This document shows, in pieces, positions 53,506 through 63,432 of a stretch of DNA of 64,000 nucleotides. The stretch is taken from assembly GCA_964555355.1 (NCBI GenBank), contig CAZKRY010000011.1, forward strand, positions 124,001 to 188,000, in the 5' to 3' direction. How positions within the stretch are numbered: the first letter of the stretch is position 1; each line of letters opens with the position of its first letter. A program made the translations under genes and the position numbers. Under the pieces are notes generated by a model. It ran no database searches, was not told the DNA's origin, and saw nothing but the letters and a program-made list of their open reading frames with translations. Source of the DNA: CAIKBL01 sp964555355 (GTDB lineage Bacteria > Pseudomonadota > Gammaproteobacteria > Ga0077536).

Positions 53506-54501
53506 ATGACGAAACGCACGAACGTACAAACAATGGCGCGCGCAGTTGAAGCGCTGCAGGCCGGCGAGCTTGTCGCGTTTCCAACCGAAACCGTCTACGG
53601 TCTTGGCGCGGATGCGATGAATGAAGCGGCTGTTGCAAAAATATTCTCGGCTAAAGGCCGCCCGGCCGATCACCCGCTCATTGTGCATATTGCGTCGTTT
53701 GCGCAACTTAAAATTTGGACACGTGAAATTAGCGCAACCGCGCAACAATTGGCCGCGGCATTTTGGCCTGGCCCCCTAACCTTGATTCTGCCGCGCGCGC
53801 CGCGGGTACTTCCAATCGTAACCGGCGACCAAGACACAGTGGGCGTGCGCTGTCCGGCTCATCCCGTGGCCCAGGCGTTGCTGCAGGCGTGCGCGGAGCG
53901 GGGGATTACCGGGCTAGCGGCCCCATCGGCCAATCGTTTTGGACATGTCAGCCCGACCACTGCCGCACATGTCGTTGATGAATTCGGCGAGCGCTTCATG
54001 GTACTCGATGGCGGCGCGTGTGAGGTTGGCATTGAATCGACGATCGTTGACGTCACCGGCGCGACGCCGCGCATTCTACGACCAGGCATGCTGACCGAAG
54101 CCGAGATCAGCGCGGTCATTGGGCGCTCGCTGGGCGGCGCGGACGGTGAGGTTCCGCGTGTCTCGGGTTCGCTTGCCGCGCACTACGCGCCGCGAACCGC
54201 CCTTGAACTAGTGCCACCGCAGATCTTCGCCGAGCGAATTGCGGAAGTTAGAAACACTGGCGCTTCGGTGTATGCATTGACGCGTACACTTATCGCGCCT
54301 GCCGTAGAAGATCGGATCCAGCGCCAGGCGATGCCGCAAACACCTGAGCGCTATGCGCAAGCGCTATATGCCGCGTTGAGGGCGGCGGATCGCGCGGGTG
54401 CAAATATCATTTTGGTTGAAGCGGTGCCTGAGTCGCCGGCATGGCTGGCGGTGGCCGATCGCCTTCGACGTGCCGCCCATGGCGCCGGTCGCCCCGCTTG
54501 A
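53506..54501 (+). CDS. sua5: Threonylcarbamoyl-AMP synthase, Sua5 type
   Basis: A 331-residue protein with the YrdC domain (FPTETVYGLGADAMNE, KGRPADHPLIVHI, GVRCPAHPVAQALL, APSANRFGHVSPTTA) plus a C-terminal Sua5 domain. It makes the threonylcarbamoyl-AMP for the t6A37 tRNA modification. The protein appears full length with intact motifs. Confidence 0.9.
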   Translation: MTKRTNVQTMARAVEALQAGELVAFPTETVYGLGADAMNEAAVAKIFSAKGRPADHPLIVHIASFAQLKIWTREISATAQQLAAAFWPGPLTLILPRAPRVLPIVTGDQDTVGVRCPAHPVAQALLQACAERGITGLAAPSANRFGHVSPTTAAHVVDEFGERFMVLDGGACEVGIESTIVDVTGATPRILRPGMLTEAEISAVIGRSLGGADGEVPRVSGSLAAHYAPRTALELVPPQIFAERIAEVRNTGASVYALTRTLIAPAVEDRIQRQAMPQTPERYAQALYAALRAADRAGANIILVEAVPESPAWLAVADRLRRAAHGAGRPA

Positions 54502-54554
54502 ATTAACGTTTATCGGTCCCCATTTAAGCAATCCATCCTGTAGTTAAAACGCCC

Positions 54555-55415
54555 ATGACCACGCTTGCCAATTTGTATCCCGTCACGACTTCGGAGTTTG
54601 ACGAAAAAGTTCTAAACATATCCGCGCGTACGCCAGTGCTGGTCGATTTCTGGGCGGCCTGGTGTGGCCCGTGCCGCTCGATAGCACCACTCTTGGAACA
54701 ACTTGCCGCGCAATTCGCCGATAAGCTCATCGTCGCCAAAGTCGATACCGACGCCGAACAAGCCATCGCCGCGCGTTACGGCATTCGCAGCCTACCGACC
54801 TTAATGTTGTTCAAAGGCGGCCAAGTCGTTGATCAGCTGATCGGCGCGCAACCGATGCAGGCGTTCTTGACACTACTCGATAAACACCTCGACAAAGAAT
54901 CCGATCTCCTGGCTGGACAAGCCGCCGCTGCGCGCGCGGTAGGCGATGAAGTCAAGGCATTAGCGCTGTTACGACAAGCGCATGTCTCCGATCCCGACAA
55001 CTATCGGATCCACCCCGCGCTCGCGGCAGTGCTGATCGACGCCGGCGAATTAGCGGAAGCCGCGCGCGTGCTCGATGCCGTACCGTCGCGTGCGATAAGC
55101 GATGCGTTTAAGCGTCAGCAAGCGCGCCTGCGCTTTGCTCATTTGGCGGTGGGCAGCGAATCGTTTGAGCGCTTACAATCCGCCCTCAACGCCGGACAGC
55201 AAGACACCGCTACTCGTTACCAATGGGCGATCCGGCAGGTGCTGAACGGCGCGACGGGCGATGCGCTCGCGACGTTGATTGAATTGGTGCGCACGGATCG
55301 CAAATATGGTGATGATGCCGCGCGCAAGGCTGTGCTGGATATCTTCTCCATGCTACCCGACGGTGATCCGCTAATCAGGGAATATCGCACTCAATTGGCG
55401 CGTGCCTTGAACTAA
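54555..55415 (+). CDS. cnoX: Thioredoxin-domain co-chaperone (CnoX/YbbN)
   Basis: A 286-residue protein: thioredoxin domain with WAAWCGPCRS (CGPC active site, residues 33-42 region) and a C-terminal TPR-like helical domain of about 170 residues (ALLRQAHVSDPDNYRIHPALAAVLI). This layout matches YbbN. It differs from E. coli YbbN, where the motif is SxxC, by keeping both Cys, so it may be an active oxidoreductase. Confidence 0.87.
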   Translation: MTTLANLYPVTTSEFDEKVLNISARTPVLVDFWAAWCGPCRSIAPLLEQLAAQFADKLIVAKVDTDAEQAIAARYGIRSLPTLMLFKGGQVVDQLIGAQPMQAFLTLLDKHLDKESDLLAGQAAAARAVGDEVKALALLRQAHVSDPDNYRIHPALAAVLIDAGELAEAARVLDAVPSRAISDAFKRQQARLRFAHLAVGSESFERLQSALNAGQQDTATRYQWAIRQVLNGATGDALATLIELVRTDRKYGDDAARKAVLDIFSMLPDGDPLIREYRTQLARALN

Positions 55416-55450
55416 CGCCACACCCTTCTCTCGCGGTGTATCATCACCGC

Positions 55451-56179
55451 ATGATCGATCCGCTATTACTCACGGCGACGCGTCTGCTCACCTTTAACGG
55501 TGAGCAGACGCTGACCAACGCCAGCGGATTTTTCTTCGCGCGCGGTGGACGTCTTTTTTTGGTGACATGTCTGCACGTGGTCTGCGATCCACCAAGCGGT
55601 CACCTGCCAAACCGGCTGGAGATTGAGCTGCACAATGACGCCCACAATCTCGCGAGTTCGATTGGTTTTTCCATCCCTTTGTATCGCCATGGCCAGGCAA
55701 TATGGCGGCAGGGACAGGACAGTGTCGGGGAGGTTGACATTGCCGTGCTCGAACTTGAACGCGCGGCGCTGCCGCCGACGATCCAAATTCGCGCCTTTAC
55801 GCCGGCGCACCTGTATAGCCCGAGTGACGCGGTCGAAATCGGCAGTTCGGTGCTGATCGTCGGCTTTCCGCTTGGTTTTCACGATACCTTGCATCACTTG
55901 CCGGTGGTGCGGTCTGCCTCTATCGCCTCGGCCTTTGGTTATCGGTTTCGTGGTCACGGGTATTTTTTGACCGACGCGCGTACGCATCGCGGGACTAGCG
56001 GTGCGCCGGTCGCACTCAGAGTGAGTGGCGCTGCACCTAACTTGGGCGACTTACCGTGGAAACTCCTCGGCGTGCATGCATCCCGCCTCGAGGCCGGTAC
56101 CCGCGATCCGGAAGTCGATGAAGCGCTTGGCCTCAACTGTGCGTGGTACGCGGACATGTTGTTAACCCTTACCGCTTAA
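55451..56179 (+). CDS. Trypsin-like serine protease
   Basis: A 242-residue protein with the chymotrypsin triad: His in LVTCLHVVCD, Asp in VGEVDIAVLEL and Ser in RGTSGAPVAL. It lacks a signal peptide and a PDZ domain, so it could act in the cytoplasm. The start at 55451 fits the domain start. Confidence 0.72.
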   Translation: MIDPLLLTATRLLTFNGEQTLTNASGFFFARGGRLFLVTCLHVVCDPPSGHLPNRLEIELHNDAHNLASSIGFSIPLYRHGQAIWRQGQDSVGEVDIAVLELERAALPPTIQIRAFTPAHLYSPSDAVEIGSSVLIVGFPLGFHDTLHHLPVVRSASIASAFGYRFRGHGYFLTDARTHRGTSGAPVALRVSGAAPNLGDLPWKLLGVHASRLEAGTRDPEVDEALGLNCAWYADMLLTLTA

Positions 56180-56180
56180 A

Positions 56181-56362
56181 TAGCTGTTCCGAAAACCACG
56201 CAAGGTGCAAGGCCGGGATGCGGATGCCTGGCTTGGGGACCGTGAAAATACAGGATGTATTTTCGCGAGCCTACAGGGACGTACTCGTGGCGTGTCCCCA
56301 AGCCAGGCATCCGCAGCGCGGCCGAATGTCGGCACCGATCAGCCCAGAATTCGGAACAGCTA
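56181..56362. repeat. Nested palindromic element (182 bp)
   Basis: Outer 13-bp inverted repeats (56181-56193 and 56350-56362), inner perfect 21-bp inverted repeats (56220-56240 and 56294-56314), and a central gaaaatac...gtattttc palindrome (56243-56263). Non-coding. It sits between the protease and eutB and may be a mobile MITE or an RNA-forming element. Confidence 0.8.
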
Positions 56363-56393
56363 ATTAGCCGCTCTCGTCTATCCTCGTGGCGTC

Positions 56394-56399
56394 TATACT
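56394..56399 (+). promoter_or_regulatory. Possible -10 box upstream of eutB
   Basis: TATACT lies 48 bases before the eutB start. No clear -35 is seen at the usual spacing. A weak candidate. Confidence 0.2.
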
Positions 56400-56446
56400 G
56401 AAACGAGCGAAGTGTTGAGACCATCGCAGGCACAGGACGACCACCG

Positions 56447-57838
56447 ATGCCCTATACCCACACCATCGACGGCACGCGTTACGCGTTCACTGATCTGAAA
56501 GCGCTGCTCGCCAAAGCATCGCCCGCACGCTCCGGCGATTATCTGGCCGGTATCGGTGCCGCCTCCGCAGTGGAGCGGATGGCTGCGCGGATGTGCTTGG
56601 CGGAGGTGACGTTGGCCGAGATTGTCGATTCTCCGGTCATTCCTTACGAAACCGATGAAGTCACGCGCCTCATCTGCGATCGACATGATCGCGCGGCCTT
56701 CGCGGAAATTGCGCATTTGACGGTCGGCGATTTTCGCAATTGGTTGTTGCGTGATGAGACGGATAGCACCGTGCTTACACGCGTCGCGACGGCGATAACC
56801 CCGGAAGTGGCGGCCGCGGTTTCAAAGCTAATGCGCAATCAGGATCTGATCCTCGCCGCGCGTAAGTGCCGCATCGTCACGCGCTTCCGCAATACGATCG
56901 GTCTGCCGGACACGCTGAGCGTGCGCTTACAGCCCAATCATCCCACCGACGATCCGCAAGGCATTGCGGCGTCGATGTTGGACGGGTTGCTCTATGGCGC
57001 CGGCGATGCGGTCATCGGGATCAATCCGGCGAGCGATAGCCTACCGGTATTAAAACGCCTGTGGCAGATGATGGATGACGTAATCCGGCGCTTTGAAGTG
57101 CCGACGCAATCCTGTGTGTTGACCCATGTCACCAGCCAAATCGAAGCGATTAATCAAGGGGTGCCGGTTGATTTGGTTTTTCAGTCGATTGCGGGTACGG
57201 AAGCCGCCAATCAGAGTTTTGGCGTTACGCTCGCGATCTTGCGCGAAGCGCACGACGCCGCGCGCGCCTTAAAGCGCGGCACGCTCGGCGACAATGTCAT
57301 GTACTTTGAAACGGGGCAGGGCAGTGCTTTGTCGGCGAATGCGCATCACGGCGTCGATCAACAAACGTGTGAGGCGCGTGCCTACGCCGTTGCGCGCGAG
57401 TTTTCTCCGTTGCTGGTCAATACCGTGGTTGGCTTCATCGGTCCGGAATATCTCTACGACGGTAAACAGATCATTCGCGCGGGATTGGAAGATCATTTCT
57501 GCGGAAAGTTAATGGGCGTGCCCTTGGGTTGTGACGTGTGTTACACCAATCATGCCGAAGCCGATCAGGACGACATGGATAATTTGTTGAGCGTGCTTGC
57601 GGCGGCTGGGGTCACCTACATCATGGGTATTCCGGGAGCAGATGACATCATGCTCAACTATCAGAGCACATCGTTCCATGACGCACTATTTCTGCGTCAA
57701 GCGTTCGGTTTAAAACATGCGCCGGAATTTGCAGCCTGGTTGGACAAAATGAACATTACTCAAGGCGGTGGACTGAGCGCCCTCGAGGCGCGCCACCCGT
57801 TGGTCCGTGCCTTGTCCGATATGACGCAAGTCGCATGA
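56447..57838 (+). CDS. eutB: Ethanolamine ammonia-lyase, large subunit
   Basis: A 463-residue protein matching EutB: GDYLAGIGAASAVERMAARM near 30-50, QPNHPTDDPQGIAASMLDGLLYG near 160-182, GQGSALSANAHHGVDQQT near 290-307 and CYTNHAEADQDDMDNLL near 364-380. With EutC and adenosylcobalamin it turns ethanolamine into acetaldehyde and ammonia. It overlaps eutC by four bases. No eutA reactivase or shell genes are adjacent. Confidence 0.95.
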   Translation: MPYTHTIDGTRYAFTDLKALLAKASPARSGDYLAGIGAASAVERMAARMCLAEVTLAEIVDSPVIPYETDEVTRLICDRHDRAAFAEIAHLTVGDFRNWLLRDETDSTVLTRVATAITPEVAAAVSKLMRNQDLILAARKCRIVTRFRNTIGLPDTLSVRLQPNHPTDDPQGIAASMLDGLLYGAGDAVIGINPASDSLPVLKRLWQMMDDVIRRFEVPTQSCVLTHVTSQIEAINQGVPVDLVFQSIAGTEAANQSFGVTLAILREAHDAARALKRGTLGDNVMYFETGQGSALSANAHHGVDQQTCEARAYAVAREFSPLLVNTVVGFIGPEYLYDGKQIIRAGLEDHFCGKLMGVPLGCDVCYTNHAEADQDDMDNLLSVLAAAGVTYIMGIPGADDIMLNYQSTSFHDALFLRQAFGLKHAPEFAAWLDKMNITQGGGLSALEARHPLVRALSDMTQVA

Positions 57839-58599
57839 CCTCGTCGCCTGCTTTAGTCATCCCAAATCCATGGCAGGAATTGCGCCGCTTTACCGCGGCA
57901 CGGATCGCGTTGGGTCGCGTTGGCGCGAGCCTCCCCACAGACGAGGTCTTAAAATTCGGCTTGGCGCATGCACAGGCGCGCGACGCCGTGCATTTGCCGC
58001 TCGATGTTCCGTTACTTGAAAGCGATCTGCGCCGCGCGGGGTTTGCGACGACACGCGTGATGAGCGGAGCCACTGACCGCGCCAGTTATCTATTACGTCC
58101 GGATTTAGGGCGAAGTCTAACGAGCGACGCCGAGGCGCGGCTTCGCGCGTTGGGCCAAACCGTTGAGGTGGTGTTCGTGCTTGGCGACGGTTTGTCCGCC
58201 ATCGCTATCCAACGTCATGCGGTTCCCCTGTTGGTTGCGCTGAGACCTGCTTTTCATCCCGCTTGGCGGATTGCGCCGATTGTGATCGCGACGCAGGCGC
58301 GCGTCGCGCTGGGTGACGCGATTGGCGAGTGTTTGACCGCCCAATTGATGGTGATGTTGATCGGTGAACGTCCAGGCTTGAGTTCGCCGGATAGCCTCGG
58401 GGTCTATATGACCTATCAGCCGCGCCAAGGACGCAACGATGCAGAACGGAATTGCCTGTCCAATATTCGGCCTGAAGGCCTAGGGTATGCGGAGGCGGCG
58501 CATAAACTTGCCTGGTTGATGCACGAGGCACTCCAACGCAAGCTCACCGGCGTTGGCCTCAAGGACGACAGTACAGAGTATCCGTTGCTACCACCCTGA
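57835..58599 (+). CDS. eutC: Ethanolamine ammonia-lyase, small subunit
   Basis: A 254-residue EutC: TAARIALGRVGASLPT near 17-32, DVPLLESDLRRAG, RASYLLRPDLGR, VFVLGDGLSAIAIQRHAV near 121-138 and LIGERPGLSSPDSLGVYMTY near 177-196. It completes the cobalamin-dependent enzyme. The overlap with eutB ensures balanced synthesis. The permease follows. Confidence 0.94.
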   Translation: MTSSPALVIPNPWQELRRFTAARIALGRVGASLPTDEVLKFGLAHAQARDAVHLPLDVPLLESDLRRAGFATTRVMSGATDRASYLLRPDLGRSLTSDAEARLRALGQTVEVVFVLGDGLSAIAIQRHAVPLLVALRPAFHPAWRIAPIVIATQARVALGDAIGECLTAQLMVMLIGERPGLSSPDSLGVYMTYQPRQGRNDAERNCLSNIRPEGLGYAEAAHKLAWLMHEALQRKLTGVGLKDDSTEYPLLPP

Positions 58600-58707
58600 A
58601 TTCTCTCGGCGCTTTCTGGCGCGTTGTAGATTCGTTGACCATACTCGATCAAGTGCCGGTGCGGCACCGGCATGCATCGCCACCAAAAATCAAAAGCGGG
58701 AGGGGCT

Positions 58708-60246
58708 ATGGCGACCAAGAAAAAAGTCGGCAGCGTCGAATACCACGAAGCCGGCGCGGAATATTTTGCACAACGCGAATTACGCAAGCACGCGAGGGTG
58801 TGGTCATTATGGGCACTTGGGGTTGGCGCGGTAATCTCGGGGCATTTTTCCGGTTGGAATTTTGGGCTTGGTGCCGGTGGTTTTGGTGGGCTTTTAATCG
58901 CCGCCCTCATCATTGGACTCATGTATGTATGTTTGTGCTTCTGCTTGGCGGAAATGTCGCCTGCGTTGCCGCACACGGGAGGTGCGTATTCCTTTGCGCG
59001 CAGCGCGATGGGACCCTGGGGCGGTTTTGTGACCGGACTCGCCGAGAATATCGAATACGTCATGACGCCCGCGGTCATCGTGTTTTTCATCGGCTCTTAC
59101 CTCGGCAGTATTTTTGGGACGCCGGCCGAATTCCAACCCGTGTGGTGGGTGTTGGGTTACTTGGTGTTTGTCACGCTTAATCTTTTAGGCGTTGAGTTGT
59201 CGTTCAAAGTATCGGTGACGGTGACGGTACTGGCGCTCGCGGTGCTCGCCATATTCTGGGCGAGCGCGCTCATCATGGGCGATATCGATTTAGATCGCTG
59301 GGCGCTGAATATCGGGGTGAGCGCGGACGGTACCAATACGCAACTAGCAGAAGGTGGCGGTCCCTGGTTACCACATGGTTGGATGGGGGTGCTCGCCACG
59401 CTTCCATTTGCGGTGTGGTTGTTTCTTGCCATCGAAGAACTCCCGCTTGCGGCTGAGGAGTCGCACGATCCGAAACGCGATATGCCGAAGGGGCTTTTGC
59501 TCGGCATTGCGACACTGCTCTTCTCGGCGTTTATGACATCGATCTTAAACACCGGTATCTCTGTGCAAGCGGAAGACGGTACTGTGCAAGGTGCATTCTT
59601 TTTAGCCTCTTCCGGGGAGCCGTTGCTCGATGGGTTTCGTGCGCTTTACGGACGCGAGGCGGCGTCGGTCCTCGCGCTTTGCGCGGTCATTGGTCTAATC
59701 GCGAGTTTCCATACCATTATTTTCGCGTTCGGCCGGCAGATTTATTCGTTGTCGCGCGCGGGTTACTTCCCGAGCTTCCTGTCGGTGACGCACGGCACGC
59801 ATAAGGTTCCGCATGTCGCGTTGATCACCGGTGCTGCATTGGGCTTCACGGTGATGATGACGGTGTATTTGTTAAAAGGTGAAGAGGCAGGTGCGTTTAT
59901 CGGTGCGCAGCTCCTCAATATGGCGGTGTTTGGGGCGATGATCTCTTATGCAATGCAGGGCTTGTCGTTCGTGCTCTTGCGGATGAATCTTCCCAACATC
60001 GAACGACCGTTCGTGAGTCCGTTAGGCATGGCCGGCGGCTGGATCACCATCGTCATTGCATTGGCCACGCTCTACATGCAATTCCAAGATGCGGCGTACC
60101 GCGATGGCGTGATCGGCGTTGCGCTTTGGTATGCGCTCGGCATCCTCTATTTCGCGGTGCATGGGCGAAATTCGCTCGTGTATTCGCCGGAAGAGGATTT
60201 TGCGGTCAAACAGCGCGAAAAAGCCGGGTTGGACGCCGCCGCCTAA
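58708..60246 (+). CDS. eat: Ethanolamine permease (APC superfamily)
   Basis: A 512-residue amino-acid-permease-family protein with about twelve membrane segments and motifs such as LGVGAVISGHFSGWNFGL, EMSPALPHTGGAYSFARSAM and ALCAVIGLIASFHTIIFAFGRQ. Next to eutBC it is best read as the ethanolamine importer. The ATG at 58708 follows GGGAGGGGCT. Its stop overlaps the convergent ybbP stop by four bases. Confidence 0.85.
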   Translation: MATKKKVGSVEYHEAGAEYFAQRELRKHARVWSLWALGVGAVISGHFSGWNFGLGAGGFGGLLIAALIIGLMYVCLCFCLAEMSPALPHTGGAYSFARSAMGPWGGFVTGLAENIEYVMTPAVIVFFIGSYLGSIFGTPAEFQPVWWVLGYLVFVTLNLLGVELSFKVSVTVTVLALAVLAIFWASALIMGDIDLDRWALNIGVSADGTNTQLAEGGGPWLPHGWMGVLATLPFAVWLFLAIEELPLAAEESHDPKRDMPKGLLLGIATLLFSAFMTSILNTGISVQAEDGTVQGAFFLASSGEPLLDGFRALYGREAASVLALCAVIGLIASFHTIIFAFGRQIYSLSRAGYFPSFLSVTHGTHKVPHVALITGAALGFTVMMTVYLLKGEEAGAFIGAQLLNMAVFGAMISYAMQGLSFVLLRMNLPNIERPFVSPLGMAGGWITIVIALATLYMQFQDAAYRDGVIGVALWYALGILYFAVHGRNSLVYSPEEDFAVKQREKAGLDAAA

Positions 60247-62744
60247 CCCCATTCGCGCAGAATGTCGGCCACCGGCTGCCGCCACGTTGCGACGATGGCG
60301 CGCAAGCCGGCGAGCCACACCGCGCTGATGCCGAGCAGGACTCCGGCCCCTAACCACCAGGGATTGAGTTGAAACGGAATATTTAGAACTTCTAGCGCGA
60401 GCACGCGCGCGGCGAAAATCGCGATCACCGCGCCAATCGTGCCCGCGATCGCGCCAAGCGCCAAGAATTCGATACTGATTAAACCGAGGATACGGTGTCG
60501 TGTTGCGCCTAGGGCCTTCATGACGGTTGCATCGTGCACGCGCTCGGCGTGTGTTGCCTGCACGGCTGCGAAGACCACCGTCAAACCCGCCGCCAGGGTA
60601 AACAAAAACACAAATTCGATTGCGGCAAGCGCGCGATCCATGACCGCACGCACTTGACGCACCAGCGCCATGACGTCGATGACTGTGATGCTCGGAAAGC
60701 GTTCGGCGAGTTCGCGCAATAACTCGAATTTCCCGTCCGGAAGCTTGAAGCTCGTGATATAGGTTGCGGGAAAATCCGCGAGCCATTGGGGTGGAGACAC
60801 TACAAAGAAGTTCGCTTCCATCGTCTCCCAATTGACCGCGCGTAGGCTGGTCACCGTGCCGGTCAAGGTCTGTGCCGCGATTTGGTAAGTAATGCGATCG
60901 CCGAGCTTAATCCCGAGCGTCGCGGCGATTTCTTCTTCGAACGAAAATTGTTCAAGCGGGGAGTCGGCGGTCCAAAATTCTCCTGCGACCAAACGATTGT
61001 CGGCTTTGAGCGTGCTCGCGCCGGAAAGATTGAATTCCCGATCGACCAAGCGCCGTGCACGCGGATCGGTATAGTCGTCGGGTTTTATTTCCTGCTCGTT
61101 AATCGCCACCAGGCGCGCACGCGCCATCGAATAAATGCCGCCTGGGTTAATGCCGTGTTCGCGCAAGAAAGATTCCAAACGTGCGACATCCTCGGCTTGG
61201 ATATTGATTAGAAATTGATCGGGCGCATTGGGTGGAAGACTAGTGGCCCAACTCGCGACCAAGTCGGTACGAATGAGCCAAAGCAAGAGCATCGCCATCA
61301 AACTCAAGCCCATTGCACACAGCTGCAAACTGGTGAGCGCCGGTCGTCGCGTAAGATTCGCGAGCGCGTGCCAGCGGAAGCCCTGGCGTCCACGGCGCAG
61401 CATGGCGGCCAACGAGATGATGGCGCGACCTAAACCCAACAGCAGTGCCAAACAGATCGCCATACCGCCGAGCGTGTACAGCGTTAACCGGGGGTCACCG
61501 GCCTGCCACGGTGCGAGTAATGCCACTGATGACGCAGCGAATCCTAAAACAACGCCGGTACTTGGCGCGCGCCACGCAAGATCGCGACGCAGCACACGGG
61601 CGGGCGGCACATCACGTAACGCAAGCAACTGCGGTAACGCAAAGCCCAACAGCGCGAGGACACCGGCGGCAAAGCCGGTCGCGGGCGCGGCGAGCGATGC
61701 GCGTGGGAGATCGCCTTGAATCCAGCCAGACAACGCGTGCGCTAATCCGAATTCGAGCAGCACCCCCGCGCCCGCGCCGATACCAGCCGCCAGCACTCCG
61801 AGCAGCAGCACTTCCAACGTGAAGTGCACGCCGACGCGGTTCCGCGATGCACCCAACGTGCGCATGACCGCGATCGCATCCAATTGTTCGCGCGCAAAAC
61901 TCTGCGCACCGACCAAGATCGCGATGCCGGACAAAACAGTCGCGACCAGTGCCGCGAGTCCAAGAAATTGATTGGCGTGTTCGAGGGCCGAGCGTACTTC
62001 CGGACGCGCTTCCGATGGATCGAGCACGCGATATCGATGTTGGGCTTTGGCTCGCGCACTCGTCGCAAATGTAGCAACCGCCGCCGCGTCGCCGGCGACC
62101 GTCAAGTTATATTGCACACGGCTTCCCGGCACGACCAAACCGGTCGCTGAAATATCGGCAAGATTTAGCATGGCGCGGGGCGCGATTGAGAATAGATCGC
62201 CCGCCCGATCGGGTTCGAGCGTGAGGACAGCATCGATCGTGAACTCCGCGGTACCGAGTCGAAGTCGATCGCCGAGCTCGAGTTTGAGTGCGCTGAGTAA
62301 TCGTGCCTCAACCCACACCATGCCTGGCGCCGGACCCCGGGCTGCCGTGCGCGGCTTGCCAAATGCCTGCGTCGCGACGAGGAGTGTGCCGCGTAGCGGA
62401 TAATGCGCATCGACGGCTTTCATCTCGACCATCTGCATGCCATGCGCGTGCGTCACCATGCTCCGCATCGCGAGTTGCTCGCTCATGACCAAACCGAGCG
62501 CCGCCGCTTCGCCGCGTAACTCGGCGGGTAGCGGTTGACTCGCTTGTAGCGCGAGATCGCCGGCTAGCAATTGGCCCGCCTGGGATTCAAGCGCGCGCCG
62601 TACGCGATCGGTGAAACTCGCGACCGCCGTCATGCTGCTCACGGCGACAATCAATGCGATCGCAACCACCAGCAAATGGGGATTGCGCAAGTCGCGGCGC
62701 ACGGCGCGCGCAGCCTGCCGGAATACGATAATTGCCCGCCGCAT
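60243..62744 (-). CDS. ybbP: FtsX-like ABC permease (YbbP)
   Basis: An 833-residue integral membrane protein with a large periplasmic domain after the first membrane segment (about 20-45), a second FtsX core around residues 255-400 and a last one in the C-terminal 120 residues. It fits the YbbAP exporter family of the envelope. The start at 62744 matches MRRAIIVFRQAARAVRRDL. It ends next to the ethanolamine permease and starts four bases after ybbA's stop. Confidence 0.87.
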   Translation of the reverse strand: MRRAIIVFRQAARAVRRDLRNPHLLVVAIALIVAVSSMTAVASFTDRVRRALESQAGQLLAGDLALQASQPLPAELRGEAAALGLVMSEQLAMRSMVTHAHGMQMVEMKAVDAHYPLRGTLLVATQAFGKPRTAARGPAPGMVWVEARLLSALKLELGDRLRLGTAEFTIDAVLTLEPDRAGDLFSIAPRAMLNLADISATGLVVPGSRVQYNLTVAGDAAAVATFATSARAKAQHRYRVLDPSEARPEVRSALEHANQFLGLAALVATVLSGIAILVGAQSFAREQLDAIAVMRTLGASRNRVGVHFTLEVLLLGVLAAGIGAGAGVLLEFGLAHALSGWIQGDLPRASLAAPATGFAAGVLALLGFALPQLLALRDVPPARVLRRDLAWRAPSTGVVLGFAASSVALLAPWQAGDPRLTLYTLGGMAICLALLLGLGRAIISLAAMLRRGRQGFRWHALANLTRRPALTSLQLCAMGLSLMAMLLLWLIRTDLVASWATSLPPNAPDQFLINIQAEDVARLESFLREHGINPGGIYSMARARLVAINEQEIKPDDYTDPRARRLVDREFNLSGASTLKADNRLVAGEFWTADSPLEQFSFEEEIAATLGIKLGDRITYQIAAQTLTGTVTSLRAVNWETMEANFFVVSPPQWLADFPATYITSFKLPDGKFELLRELAERFPSITVIDVMALVRQVRAVMDRALAAIEFVFLFTLAAGLTVVFAAVQATHAERVHDATVMKALGATRHRILGLISIEFLALGAIAGTIGAVIAIFAARVLALEVLNIPFQLNPWWLGAGVLLGISAVWLAGLRAIVATWRQPVADILREWG

Positions 62745-62748
62745 AAAA

Positions 62749-63432
62749 CTAGTTGCGAAGACGTCCGGCTTCCAACGCGATGACATGCGAACAGCGCTTG
62801 GCAAGCACCTCGTCATGCGTGACAAGGACCAAGGTCGTTCCGGTTTCGAGGTTCATTTCAAACAGCAGATCGATGACGTTAGCCGCGGTATGCGCATCAA
62901 GGTTACCGGTGGGTTCATCGGCAAACAACAGCGCGGGTTGCATGCAAAAGGCGCGCGCCAACGCGACCCGTTGTTGTTCACCGCCCGATAGCTGACGCGG
63001 TAAGTGATCGCGCCGCGCGCTTAGTCCTACACGCGCGAGCGTGGCGTCGGCTATTTCATCGGGTTTGTCCCGATAGGCAAGCTCAAGCGGCAACAGCACA
63101 TTCTCGTGCGCGGTGAGCGTTTGCAGCAGGTGAAATTGTTGAAAAACGAACCCGACTTGTCGATTGCGAAAGCGCGCTCGTGCGTCTTCGTCGAGCACGC
63201 TCAAGTCTGCGCCGTCGACGATGCAGCGTCCGGAACTCGGTACATCGAGGCCGGCCAGTAAGCCCAGTAAGGTCGACTTGCCGGACCCCGAGGCTCCGAC
63301 TATTGCGCACGAGGCGCCGCGTGTGATCCGGATGTTAATATCGCTTAACACAGTCAACGTGCCAGTCGGCACGCTGAATTCTTTGGACAGATTTTCCGCG
63401 ATGACTAAAGCATTTTGCACAATTGCGCTCAT
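62749..63432 (-). CDS. ybbA: ABC transporter ATP-binding protein (YbbA)
   Basis: A 227-residue MacB/LolD-type ATPase: Walker A GASGSGKST near 46-54, Q-loop FVFQQFHLL, signature LSGGEQQRVALARA and Walker B LLFADEPTGNLD. It powers the permease YbbP encoded next. Its 5' end overlaps that of tesA by 32 bases on the opposite strand. Confidence 0.92.
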   Translation of the reverse strand: MSAIVQNALVIAENLSKEFSVPTGTLTVLSDINIRITRGASCAIVGASGSGKSTLLGLLAGLDVPSSGRCIVDGADLSVLDEDARARFRNRQVGFVFQQFHLLQTLTAHENVLLPLELAYRDKPDEIADATLARVGLSARRDHLPRQLSGGEQQRVALARAFCMQPALLFADEPTGNLDAHTAANVIDLLFEMNLETGTTLVLVTHDEVLAKRCSHVIALEAGRLRN

